Shown here: positions 52,979 through 60,871 of the stretch, piece by piece
Numbering within the stretch: the stretch's first letter is position 1
Layout of the letters: each line of letters opens with the position of its first letter
DNA from: Desulfovibrio aminophilus DSM 12254
Lineage (GTDB): Bacteria; Desulfobacterota; Desulfovibrionia; Desulfovibrionales; Desulfovibrionaceae
Assembly: GCF_000422565.1 (NCBI RefSeq)
Contig: NZ_AUMA01000003.1
Coordinates: 124,001-188,000 of the forward strand
Reading direction: 5' to 3'
Length of the DNA: 64,000 bases
The notes under the pieces: model-generated
What the model was told of the DNA's origin: nothing
Seen by the model: only the letters and a program-made list of their open reading frames with translations
Databases searched by the model: none
Position numbers and translations under genes: made by a program

Positions 52979-53217
52979 GTGTCCTCTCCTTGCTTGGATT
53001 CTCCTGCGGCGGAGGGAGGGGCGTGCCTCTGGCCGCCAGGAGCATGAACGCTCTGTTCCGGCTGAATAGCAAGTCCATCTGCGGAAGATTCATCATTTGT
53101 TTTAATGAGTTGAGAGGCTTCTTCACGCAGGAGGCGTTGATAGCCCCTCGCAAGCAACGTTGCGATCTCTGAAATGGCGTCCTCGGCGGGAAAGGTAGGG
53201 GAGGTTGCGTCCGGCAT
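52975..53217 (-). CDS. Small hypothetical protein, first gene of the recombination operon
   Basis: 80 residues from ATG 53217 (AAGGAGAATCAG upstream). A short helical part (EDAISEIATLLARGYQRLLREEA) then a low-complexity Ser/Pro/Gln tail. Similar short proteins precede DUF2924 genes in other elements. Its leader carries copy B of the shared RNA fold and promoter motif copy 3 lies about 190 nt upstream. Confidence 0.75.
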   Translation of the reverse strand: MPDATSPTFPAEDAISEIATLLARGYQRLLREEASQLIKTNDESSADGLAIQPEQSVHAPGGQRHAPPSAAGESKQGEDT

Positions 53218-53246
53218 CTGATTCTCCTTGGCCTGCGGCGAAAGGA

Positions 53247-53335
53247 TGTGGATGCCGACCGAGTGCGCGAACGGCCCTGAGGCGCGTCGGGATCGCTGAT
53301 CACCCTGGAGCAGGGCGATACGGACGACATCCACA
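53247..53335 (-). ncRNA. Structured 5' leader of the recombination operon, copy B
   Basis: In the transcript TGTGGATGTCG (53335-53325) pairs with CGGCATCCACA (53257-53247), with a U-G wobble at the site where copy A also varies. An inner hairpin CCCTG-GAG-CAGGG sits at 53303-53315. The block just upstream, GGCCGGAAGC and GGAG...CGTTGTGG, matches copy A closely. Confidence 0.5.
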
Positions 53336-53403
53336 ACGTGCTCCGGCTTCCGGCCGCTGGCGCTGTCTGATGGTTCCGACCGGAGTGTTTCCGGCCTTCA
53401 CCC

Positions 53404-53435
53404 CATACATACCGGCTGGGCGTGAAAAACGTCGG
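53404..53435 (-). promoter_or_regulatory. Element-specific promoter motif, copy 3
   Basis: Minus strand: CCGACGTTT, 11 nt, then CCGGTATGTAT. It is upstream of the recombination operon and is followed by the hairpin CCGGA-AACAC-TCCGG near 53376-53390. Confidence 0.65.
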
Positions 53436-53637
53436 TTTGGGTGCCAATGGCGGCGGGGTTGTTAAACAACTCGCCGGGCTAAACGGAGAATTGGAGAATC
53501 AGGGGGGAGAAAGCGGGGATTTCGGAATCGATCATCGAAGGTTGCAATTGCATCTCGAGCGCATCGACCTTGGATGGAGAATCCTGTTGAAGGAGAGCCT
53601 ACTGGCGCAACATGGCAAGATGCTTGCAGAAAAGACG
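53436..53637. other. Non-coding element end next to tRNA-Asn
   Basis: About 200 bases with no gene I can support. A plus-strand frame runs through it but has no ribosome site or family. It probably carries recombinase-binding sequence of the right end. Confidence 0.4.
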
Positions 53638-53668
53638 AAAGCCCCAGGCAGTGCATGCCCAGGGCTTT
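53638..53668 (-). terminator. Terminator downstream of tRNA-Asn, supplied by the element
   Basis: AAAGCCC (53638-53644) pairs with GGGCTTT (53662-53668) and inner GGC with GCC. On the minus strand the stem is followed by TTTCGTCTTTTC. It lies 40 nt beyond the tRNA 3' end and replaces the displaced terminator at the left border. Confidence 0.72.
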
Positions 53669-53706
53669 CTCTTAAAGAAGAACCGTCTCGAAGTACGGTT
53701 TTGCTG

Positions 53707-53718
53707 TCTGGCTCCCCG
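53707..53718. repeat. Right attachment-site core (attR-like)
   Basis: TCTGGCTCCCCG, identical to 12752-12763. Ten of its bases are the 3' end of tRNA-Asn, including the encoded CCA. Confidence 0.7.
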
Positions 53719-53784
53719 GCACGGACTTGAACCGCGAACCTAGTGGTTAACAGCCACCCGCTCTGCCGATTGAGCTACCGGGGA
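53709..53784 (-). tRNA. tRNA-Asn (anticodon GTT), element integration site
   Basis: 76 nt. Acceptor stem TCCCCGG with CCGGGGA, discriminator G, encoded CCA. Anticodon loop CTGTTAA gives GTT. T arm GGTTCAAGTCC is canonical. The gene is intact because the element re-creates its 3' end. Confidence 0.97.
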
Positions 53785-53810
53785 ACAAACCTCGTCGCAA
53801 CGAGAGGAAC

Positions 53811-53839
53811 CCTTTAATCAATCCCCCGGAGATGGTCAA
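53811..53839 (-). promoter_or_regulatory. Sigma70-type promoter of tRNA-Asn
   Basis: Minus strand TTGACC (53839-53834), 17-base spacer, TAAAGG (53816-53811); the tRNA begins 26 nt downstream. Confidence 0.7.
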
Positions 53840-53902
53840 GCGCTTTTTGCGAAACTTCGCAGGGCCGCGCGGCTCTAAGCCCAGGCCCGGGGGAGGTATT
53901 TC

Positions 53903-53931
53903 TTGACGACGCACGGTATTTGGCATAGTTC
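53903..53931 (+). promoter_or_regulatory. Possible promoter of lysS
   Basis: TTGACG at 53903-53908, 17-base spacer, TAGTTC at 53926-53931, 63 nt before the start codon. The -10 match is weak. Confidence 0.5.
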
Positions 53932-53993
53932 AAACCACGACTCCAGGCACTCTTGTTTTTTTCTAGACTTTGCATGCGACGGAGATTCGCAAC

Positions 53994-55577
53994 TTGTCCG
54001 ACGACGCACAAAAAAAGAAGATCAAACTCGCCACCAAATCGCCCCATGTGGCGCGATTCATGCCCATGCTTCAGGCCCTGGCGGCCCGGGACGAGTTGAA
54101 CGAAGTCCTCAAGACGCGGGTGGAGAAGGCCTGCGCGGTTCTGGATGAGAACGCGCCGCTTTACCCCAATGATTTCCGCAAGGATACGGACCTCTCCCAT
54201 ATCCTTGAAAACTGCAACGACCTCGACGAGGCGGCCCTCGCCGCCTTGGGGCGGGAATACGCCCTGGCCGGACGCGTGGTCTCCCTGCGCTCCTTCGGCA
54301 AGGTGACCTTCTTTCATCTCAAGGATCCCACCGGCCGCATGCAGGTGTACGCCGCCCGAGACGACATGGGCGCGGAGAACTACCAGCGCTTCAAGAAGGT
54401 CGACATCGGCGACATCGTGGGCGTGATCGGTGACCTCTTCCGCACCAAGACCGGCGAACTGACCGTGCGGGCCAAGGACGTGCGGCTGGTGTCCAAGTCC
54501 ATGCGCCCCCTGCCCGAGAAGTACCATGGCCTCAAGGACGTGGAGACCCGCTACCGCCAACGTTACGTGGACCTCATCGTGACCCCGCGCACGTCGGAGA
54601 TCTTCCGGCGGCGCACCCTGATCGTCCGCGCCCTGCGCAACTACCTGGACGCCAAAGGCTTCATGGAAGTCGAAACGCCCATGATGCAGCCCATCCCGGG
54701 CGGCGCCACGGCCAAGCCCTTCGAGACCCACCACAACGCCCTGGACATGAAGCTTTACATGCGCATCGCTCCGGAGTTGTATCTCAAACGTCTTCTGGTG
54801 GGCGGGTTCGAGCGTGTGTACGAGATCAACAGAAACTTCCGCAACGAGGGCATCTCCACCCAGCACAACCCCGAGTTCACCATGCTCGAGTTCTACTGGG
54901 CCTATGCCGACTACCGCGATCTCATGGACCTCACCGAGGACATGTTCGCCCACGTGGCCCGCGAAGCCACGGGCAGTTCCGTGGTGCCCTACCAGGGGCA
55001 GGACATCGACCTCACGCCCGGGGCCTGGAAACGCGTGACATTCCATGATTCGCTGCAGACCATCGGCGGCGTATCCCCGGAGATATACACCGATTACGAT
55101 CAGTGCGCGGCGCTGGTGCGCAAGAGCGGCGAGAAGGTCATCAAGGGCGAGAAGCTCGGCAAGCTCCAGGCCAAGCTCTTCGACCTCTTCGTCGAGCCCA
55201 AGCTCATTCAGCCGCACTTCATCTATCATTACCCCACGGACATCTCGCCCCTGTCTCGACGCAACGAAGACAACCCCGATCTCACGGATCGCTTCGAGAT
55301 GTTCATCGCCGGTCGCGAGATGGCCAACGCCTTCTCGGAGCTGAACGATCCGGTGGACCAGAGATTGCGCTTCGAGGAGCAGGTGCGTGAGAAGGCCGCC
55401 GGAGATGAGGAGGCCCACTTCATGGACGAGGACTACGTCCGCGCCCTGGAGTACGGCATGCCTCCGGCCGCGGGCGAGGGCGTGGGCATCGACCGCTTGG
55501 TCATGCTGCTCACGGACAGCCCTTCCATTCGCGAGGTCATTCTCTTTCCGCTCCTGAGGCCCGAGGTCGGAGCCTGA
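53994..55577 (+). CDS. lysS: Lysyl-tRNA synthetase, class II
   Basis: 527 residues. TTG 53994 is chosen because GGAG lies 9 nt upstream; the TTG at 53970 has none. An OB-fold anticodon-binding domain (GRVVSLRSFGKVTFFHLKDPTGRMQVY, residues about 90-190) precedes the class II core: motif 2 FRNEGISTQHNPEFTMLEFY and motif 3 GVGIDRLVMLLTDSPSIR. It charges tRNA-Lys in the cytoplasm. The stop shares a base with the lolC start (TGATG), placing it first in the envelope operon. Confidence 0.95.
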   Translation: MSDDAQKKKIKLATKSPHVARFMPMLQALAARDELNEVLKTRVEKACAVLDENAPLYPNDFRKDTDLSHILENCNDLDEAALAALGREYALAGRVVSLRSFGKVTFFHLKDPTGRMQVYAARDDMGAENYQRFKKVDIGDIVGVIGDLFRTKTGELTVRAKDVRLVSKSMRPLPEKYHGLKDVETRYRQRYVDLIVTPRTSEIFRRRTLIVRALRNYLDAKGFMEVETPMMQPIPGGATAKPFETHHNALDMKLYMRIAPELYLKRLLVGGFERVYEINRNFRNEGISTQHNPEFTMLEFYWAYADYRDLMDLTEDMFAHVAREATGSSVVPYQGQDIDLTPGAWKRVTFHDSLQTIGGVSPEIYTDYDQCAALVRKSGEKVIKGEKLGKLQAKLFDLFVEPKLIQPHFIYHYPTDISPLSRRNEDNPDLTDRFEMFIAGREMANAFSELNDPVDQRLRFEEQVREKAAGDEEAHFMDEDYVRALEYGMPPAAGEGVGIDRLVMLLTDSPSIREVILFPLLRPEVGA

Positions 55578-56821
55578 TGCGCGGCGGCCGCTTCGAAGCG
55601 TTCATCGCCCTGCGCTACCTCTTCGCCCTGCGCAAGCAGTCGTTCATTTCGATCATCTCGATCTGCGCGGTCTGCGGCGTGGCCCTGGGCGTGGCCGCGC
55701 TCATCGTGGTCATCGGAGTGATGAACGGCTTTTCCAAGGACTTGCGGGACAAGATTCTGGGCGTGAACGCCCATGTGATCATCAGTTCCCTGGCGGGTGG
55801 AGTCCGCGACGCCGAAGCTGTGGAGACGGCCGCCTCCCAGACGCCGGAGGTGATGGGCGTGACCCCCTTCATCTATTCCGAGGTCATGCTTTCCAGCCCG
55901 GAGGGTGTCAAGGGGATGGTCCTGCGCGGCATCGACCCGCGCACTGCCGAGAGCGTGCTGAGCCTGTCCAAGGACATGCTCGACGGCAGTCTCTCCGCAC
56001 TGTCCGACGACGACCCCGACGGACGGCCCGGCATCATCATCGGCAACGAGCTGGCCAAGCGCCTGTCGCTCTCCCCGGGCATGCAGGTGAGTCTGCTCTC
56101 GCCCTCCGGGCGCCATACAGCGGCCGGCTTCCAGCCCAAGATCCGCAATTTCATCGTCCAAGGCACCTTCCGCACCGGCATGTACGAATACGACTCCTCC
56201 CTGGGGTACGTCACCGTGGAGGCGGCCCGCGATCTTCTGGGCTACAAGCCGGGCTTCGTCTCCGGCCTGGAGGTGCGGATCAAGGACGTGGATCGCGCCG
56301 AACAGGTCAGTCAGTCCCTGCGCCAGCGCCTGAGCGGTTTCCCGGTCTACGTGCGCCACTGGCAGGAGATGAACGCCAACCTCTTCGCGGCCCTCAAGCT
56401 GGAAAAGACGGCCATGTTCATCATCCTGGCCATGATCGTGCTGGTGGGCTCGTTCAGCATCGTGAACACCCTGGTCATGCTCGTCATGCAGAAGACCAAG
56501 GACATAGCCATACTCATGTCCCTTGGCGCCGAACCGTCCAGCATCAGCCGAATCTTCATGCTCCAGGGCACCTTCATCGGCGTCATCGGGACGATCCTGG
56601 GCTATGCCCTGGGTGTGCCCACCAGCCTGCTGCTCAAAAAATACCAGTTCATCAAGCTGCCGAGCGACGTCTATCCCGTGGATTACCTCCCGGTGCGCCT
56701 GGAGGCTCTGGACATGACGCTCATCGGTCTGGCGGCTCTGGCCCTCTGCTTCCTGTCCACCCTGTATCCGGCCCGGCGTGCCGCGGCGCTCAACCCGAGC
56801 GACGCCTTGCGTTATGAATAG
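55577..56821 (+). CDS. lolC: Lipoprotein-release transporter membrane protein LolC/LolE type
   Basis: 414 residues. One N-terminal helix (residues about 24-48, FISIISICAVCGVALGVAALIVVIGVMNGF), a large periplasmic domain to about 265, then three C-terminal helices (AMFIILAMIVLVGSFSIVNTLVMLV and following). FEAFIALRYL at the start is typical. With LolD it extracts lipoproteins from the inner membrane for delivery to LolA. Only one such gene is here, so it may serve as a homodimer (LolF-like). Confidence 0.92.
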   Translation: MRGGRFEAFIALRYLFALRKQSFISIISICAVCGVALGVAALIVVIGVMNGFSKDLRDKILGVNAHVIISSLAGGVRDAEAVETAASQTPEVMGVTPFIYSEVMLSSPEGVKGMVLRGIDPRTAESVLSLSKDMLDGSLSALSDDDPDGRPGIIIGNELAKRLSLSPGMQVSLLSPSGRHTAAGFQPKIRNFIVQGTFRTGMYEYDSSLGYVTVEAARDLLGYKPGFVSGLEVRIKDVDRAEQVSQSLRQRLSGFPVYVRHWQEMNANLFAALKLEKTAMFIILAMIVLVGSFSIVNTLVMLVMQKTKDIAILMSLGAEPSSISRIFMLQGTFIGVIGTILGYALGVPTSLLLKKYQFIKLPSDVYPVDYLPVRLEALDMTLIGLAALALCFLSTLYPARRAAALNPSDALRYE

Positions 56822-57497
56822 CGAGCCGCTATATCTCCTCACCGGGGTCGGCAAGGAATACGACGGCCCCACCGAGCGCCTGCGGGTGCTGGGCAAGATC
56901 GATCTGCGCATCGAGGCCGGCGAATCCGTGGCCATCATCGGAGCCTCGGGGTCGGGCAAGACCACGCTCCTGCACATCATGGGCACCCTGGATACGCCGA
57001 CGCACGGAGACGTCCGCTTCGCCGGACAATCCCTGAAGGGGCTCTCGGTCCAGAAGCGTTCGGTGTTGAGGAACCGGGACATCGGTTTCGTTTTCCAGTT
57101 CCATCACCTTTTGGCCGAGTTTTCGACCCTGGAGAACGTGGCCATGCCCGGAATCATCGGCGGCCTGGGGCGCGAGGCCTCCTTGCGACTGGCCCGCGAG
57201 GCTCTGGGGCAGGTCGGGATGGAACATCGCATGGAACATCGGGTGACCACGCTGTCCGGCGGTGAGCGCCAGCGGGCGGCCATCGCCCGGGCCATCCTGC
57301 TCAAGCCCAAGGTCGTGCTGGCCGACGAGCCCACCGGCAACCTGGACGAAAAGACGGGGCAGGCCGTGGGCGATCTGCTGGTTTCCCTGAATCGGGATTT
57401 GGGCATGACTTTTGTGGTCGTTACGCATAATGTCGATTTGGCCAGCGTCATGGGACGCCGCCTGGAGCTACGTTCGGGAGAACTCTATGCGCACTAG
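56814..57497 (+). CDS. lolD: Lipoprotein-release ABC transporter ATPase LolD
   Basis: 227 residues from ATG 56814, overlapping lolC by 8 nt. Walker A GASGSGKTTLLH near 42, signature LSGGERQRAAIARA near 143, Walker B VVLADEPTGNLD near 165, His switch VVTHN. ATP hydrolysis powers release of outer-membrane lipoproteins. Overlaps bamA by 11 nt. Confidence 0.94.
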   Translation: MNSEPLYLLTGVGKEYDGPTERLRVLGKIDLRIEAGESVAIIGASGSGKTTLLHIMGTLDTPTHGDVRFAGQSLKGLSVQKRSVLRNRDIGFVFQFHHLLAEFSTLENVAMPGIIGGLGREASLRLAREALGQVGMEHRMEHRVTTLSGGERQRAAIARAILLKPKVVLADEPTGNLDEKTGQAVGDLLVSLNRDLGMTFVVVTHNVDLASVMGRRLELRSGELYAH

Positions 57498-60198
57498 GAA
57501 AGCCCTTCTCGGCCTGCTTCCACTTCTCCTCCTCGCCGCTCTCGTCTTCGCTCCCGGCAGCGTTTCGGCGGCGCCTGAAAAATCCGGCGTGAAGATCGCG
57601 GTCCTGCCCTTCGAGGTGAACACGGGCGAGGATCTCGCCTACCTCAAGCAGAGCCTGCCGGATCTCCTCTCCGACCGCTTCAAGGCCGCCGGTTACGCCT
57701 TGACCGACTCCGCCGAAACCCGGGCCGCCGCCGCCCGCCTTGGCGTCATGGACGCGGCCAAGGCCCGCGAGGTGGCCCGCGCCATGGGGGCGACACACGC
57801 CATCTACGGCAGCTTCTCCCAGGTGGGCGAATCACTTTCCGTGGACGCCAAGCTCGTGGACGCCGGGGCCCAATCTCCCGTGATGCCCGTCACCGTGGTC
57901 AAACAGGGACTCATCAATCTGCTTCCGGCCCTGGACGGCGTGGTTCAGAACGTCTCCCACCTCGTCCTTTCCGGCGACACCATCGCCGAGATCGACGTGG
58001 AGGGCACCAAGGTTCTGGACAAGGACGTGATCCTCATGCGCCTGACCATGCGCAAGGGCGAGACTTACGACCCCAAGGCAGTGAACCGCGACCTGAAGAC
58101 CATTTATGATCTCGGCTACTTTGACGACGTGCGCATCAAAGTGGCGGACGTGCCCGGCGGCAAGAAGATCGTCGTCGCGGTCAAGGAGCGCCCCCGCATC
58201 CAGGCCATCGGCGTCACCGGTTCGGAAAAATTCGACGCGGATGACATCACCTCGGCCATTTCAACCAAGAAGGGTGCGGTCCTCAACCCGAAAGTCCTGG
58301 CGGACGACATCAACGTGATCCGCGAGATGTACCGCAAGGACGGCTATTACAACGCCAAGATCTCGCATCAGGTCGAGACATCCGGCGATGGACAGGCGCG
58401 CCTGAATTTCGTCGTGGAAGAGGGCAAGAAGCTCTACGTCGAGAACATCCGCATCGAGGGCTGCAAGAGCCTGGACGCCGACGACATCAAGAATGGGCTG
58501 GCCGTCAAGGAAAAAGGTCTTCTCTCCTGGTTCACCAAGAGCGGCGTGCTCAAGGAGGACATGCTGGAGCGCGACGCCTCATACATCATGAGCTACTACG
58601 GCGATCACGGCTTCATTGAGGCCCGGGTCGGCAAACCCGAGGTGGAGATCAAGGAGGACCGCATCGAGGTGGTCTTCCGCGTGGAGGAGGGGCCGCGGTT
58701 CAAGACCGGCGAGATCACCTTCGAAGGCGATCTCATCACCGATCCCACGACCCTTGCCGATGTGACCAAGGCCGACGAACTGGGCGTGGACCACCAGTAT
58801 TTCAACCGTTCCGTGGTGCGCGAGGACATCAAACACCTCGGTGCGTACTACAACAATTACGGCTACGCCTATGCCGAGGTGGATGTGCGCACCAACGTGC
58901 ATCCCGAGGACAAGGTCGTGGACGTTATCTATGTCATCTCCAAACACCAGAAGGTTCATATCCGGCGCGTGGTGCTCGAGGGCAACACCAAGACCCGGGA
59001 CAACGTCGTGCTGCGCGAGATGCGTCTGGCGGATGGCGATCAGTTCAGCGGCGAGAAGTTGCAGCGCTCCACGGAGCGTTTGAACAAGCTGAACTACTTC
59101 AGCGACGTGGATATCGAGCCCGTGCCCACGGGCGACCCCGACGAGATGGACCTCAAGGTCAAGGTCACGGACAAGCCCACGGGCAAGATCGGCGGCGGCG
59201 TCGGGTATTCGTCCTACGATGGTGTGTTTTTCGGCGGCAATGTCGGTGAGAACAACCTTTTCGGCAAGGGGTACGCGGCCAACTTCTCCGGTTACGTGAG
59301 CAAGAAGACCACCAACTACACTTTGAGTTTCCTCAATCCCAGGATCAACGACTCGCTCTGGGCCGGAATGGCCAAGGCCTACGCGGTGGAGAGCGATTTC
59401 GTGGACTTCGACCAAAACACCGTTGGCGGCACCGGCGGCGTGAGTCATCCCCTGGGCGAATACACGACGGCCTACGTCAACTACCGCCTGGACTTCTACG
59501 ACATCACGGATGTCAAGGACAACGCCGCCCGTGACGTGAGGAAGTCTGCCGGTTCCCATGTGGCCAGCGTCATCAACGGTTCCATAATCCGGGACACCAC
59601 GGACCGCCTGTACAACCCCACCCGGGGCAACGTGACCACGATCCTGCTGGAGAACGGCGGCGGCGTGCTCGGCGGCACCGACGAATTCATCAAAACGGGT
59701 TTTGAAAACAGCTATTACCAGACTCTGTTCGGGGATCTCGTCTTCCACGGGAAGTTCAACATCGGCTTCGTGGGCGAGAACTTCAACGGTGAGGAAATCC
59801 CGGTGGTCGAACGTTACTACCTGGGCGGCATGGACAACGTGCGCGGCTATTCCTACCGGAAGATATCCCCCCAGGATTCGGATGGTGAGCGCATGGGCGG
59901 CAACAAGAGTCTGTACACGAACCTGGAACTCATCCATCCTTTGAATAAGGACATGGGCATCTATGGCGTGACGTTTTTCGACGCCGGTGGTTCCTGGAAG
60001 GAAGGGGATTCCTATTTGAGCACTCCCACCCTGGTCCACGGCGAAATGCCGCCCCTCGGCCTGTACAAGAGCGTGGGCGGGGGCATTCGCTGGATTTCGC
60101 CTTTCGGACCGCTGCGGTTCGAGTACGGCTACGGTATCGACGACCTGTACGAAAGCTCGCACCACAAGTTTGAATTCAGCATGGGGCAGCAGTTCTAG
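57487..60198 (+). CDS. bamA: Outer-membrane protein assembly factor BamA with extra N-terminal domain
   Basis: 903 residues from ATG 57487 (GGGAGA upstream). Signal peptide to about 28. Residues about 30-165 form an extra domain (VKIAVLPFEVNTGEDLAYL, AMGATHAIYGSFSQVG) like TolB/FlgO-type N-terminal modules, not part of E. coli BamA. Then five POTRA repeats (about 170-560) and a 16-strand barrel with the conserved VRGYSYR loop 6 motif and a terminal aromatic (MGQQF). It folds proteins into the outer membrane. Lies between lolD and skp, its usual partners. Confidence 0.94.
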   Translation: MRTRKALLGLLPLLLLAALVFAPGSVSAAPEKSGVKIAVLPFEVNTGEDLAYLKQSLPDLLSDRFKAAGYALTDSAETRAAAARLGVMDAAKAREVARAMGATHAIYGSFSQVGESLSVDAKLVDAGAQSPVMPVTVVKQGLINLLPALDGVVQNVSHLVLSGDTIAEIDVEGTKVLDKDVILMRLTMRKGETYDPKAVNRDLKTIYDLGYFDDVRIKVADVPGGKKIVVAVKERPRIQAIGVTGSEKFDADDITSAISTKKGAVLNPKVLADDINVIREMYRKDGYYNAKISHQVETSGDGQARLNFVVEEGKKLYVENIRIEGCKSLDADDIKNGLAVKEKGLLSWFTKSGVLKEDMLERDASYIMSYYGDHGFIEARVGKPEVEIKEDRIEVVFRVEEGPRFKTGEITFEGDLITDPTTLADVTKADELGVDHQYFNRSVVREDIKHLGAYYNNYGYAYAEVDVRTNVHPEDKVVDVIYVISKHQKVHIRRVVLEGNTKTRDNVVLREMRLADGDQFSGEKLQRSTERLNKLNYFSDVDIEPVPTGDPDEMDLKVKVTDKPTGKIGGGVGYSSYDGVFFGGNVGENNLFGKGYAANFSGYVSKKTTNYTLSFLNPRINDSLWAGMAKAYAVESDFVDFDQNTVGGTGGVSHPLGEYTTAYVNYRLDFYDITDVKDNAARDVRKSAGSHVASVINGSIIRDTTDRLYNPTRGNVTTILLENGGGVLGGTDEFIKTGFENSYYQTLFGDLVFHGKFNIGFVGENFNGEEIPVVERYYLGGMDNVRGYSYRKISPQDSDGERMGGNKSLYTNLELIHPLNKDMGIYGVTFFDAGGSWKEGDSYLSTPTLVHGEMPPLGLYKSVGGGIRWISPFGPLRFEYGYGIDDLYESSHHKFEFSMGQQF

Positions 60199-60265
60199 GC
60201 CGGAAGCGTCCGGAAGCGCCCTTTGCCTTGTGCGTGGATTCGGTGTAGAGGCGTTCGGGTTTCAC

Positions 60266-60299
60266 GGGACGACTTTCGCCGGGGAGCGGAGTTCGTCCC
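60266..60299. promoter_or_regulatory. Inverted repeat in the bamA-skp gap
   Basis: GGGACGA (60266-60272) and TCGTCCC (60293-60299) form a 7-bp stem without a T run, 38 nt before skp. A weak promoter-like pair TTGCCT/TAGAGG (17-base spacer) lies just upstream. Possible leader structure or attenuator. Confidence 0.3.
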
Positions 60300-60336
60300 A
60301 ATCTGTCCGGTCCCAATCCATTGAAGGAGAACACAG

Positions 60337-60867
60337 ATGAAAAAGATTCTCGCGGCGATGCTTTTCCTCGTCTTCGCGCTTCAGGTTCCGGCCTTCGCCG
60401 GGCCGCTCAAGGTGGGCGTCGTGGATCGCGGTGCGGTGCTCAAGAAGTCCGAGCCGGGCGCCGCCGCCCTGGCAAAGCTCAAGGCCCAGTCCGAAAGCAT
60501 GCGCGCCGATCTGGAGCGCCAGAAGAAGGACATCGAGAAGATGCGCGAGGATCTCCAGAAGCAGGGCATGGTCCTGTCCATGGAGGCCAAGCAGGAAAAG
60601 GATCTTCAGTTCAAGCGCCGCGTGCGTGACTTCCAGGACACCCAGGCCGGCTACGAGCAGAAGATCAAGGCCGCCGAGGCCCAGGCCCTGGACCCCGTCT
60701 GGAAGATGCTCAATGAAGTGATCCAAAATTACGCCAAGAAGAATGAGTTCACTCTGGTGCTTGAGAAGAACGACCTCATGGTTCTCTACTCCGAGTCGTC
60801 CATCGACATGGACGCGGCCGTGATCCAGGAATTGAACACCAACTGGAAGGCCAAGGGCGGCAAGTAG
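60337..60867 (+). CDS. skp: Periplasmic chaperone Skp/OmpH family
   Basis: 176 residues, ATG 60337 with AAGGAG. Signal peptide ([21 protein letters not shown]), then [17 protein letters not shown] and a long charged coiled coil (about 50-130), ending in the beta base ([23 protein letters not shown]). Trimeric Skp holds unfolded outer-membrane proteins for BamA, directly upstream. Confidence 0.92.
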   Translation: MKKILAAMLFLVFALQVPAFAGPLKVGVVDRGAVLKKSEPGAAALAKLKAQSESMRADLERQKKDIEKMREDLQKQGMVLSMEAKQEKDLQFKRRVRDFQDTQAGYEQKIKAAEAQALDPVWKMLNEVIQNYAKKNEFTLVLEKNDLMVLYSESSIDMDAAVIQELNTNWKAKGGK

Positions 60868-60871
60868 CATC

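Noticed and set aside
53422-53730. 102-codon plus-strand frame at the right end of the element
   Set aside because: It reads through the terminator into tRNA-Asn and has no ribosome site.
53814-55418. 534-codon minus-strand frame opposite lysS
   Set aside because: Antisense shadow of lysS (class II synthetase motifs on the plus strand); His/Val/Gly-rich.
55433-57082. Minus-strand frame opposite lolC and lolD
   Set aside because: Antisense shadow of genes with ABC transporter motifs.
58579-60165. 528-codon minus-strand frame opposite bamA
   Set aside because: Antisense shadow; no ribosome site and His/Val-rich composition.
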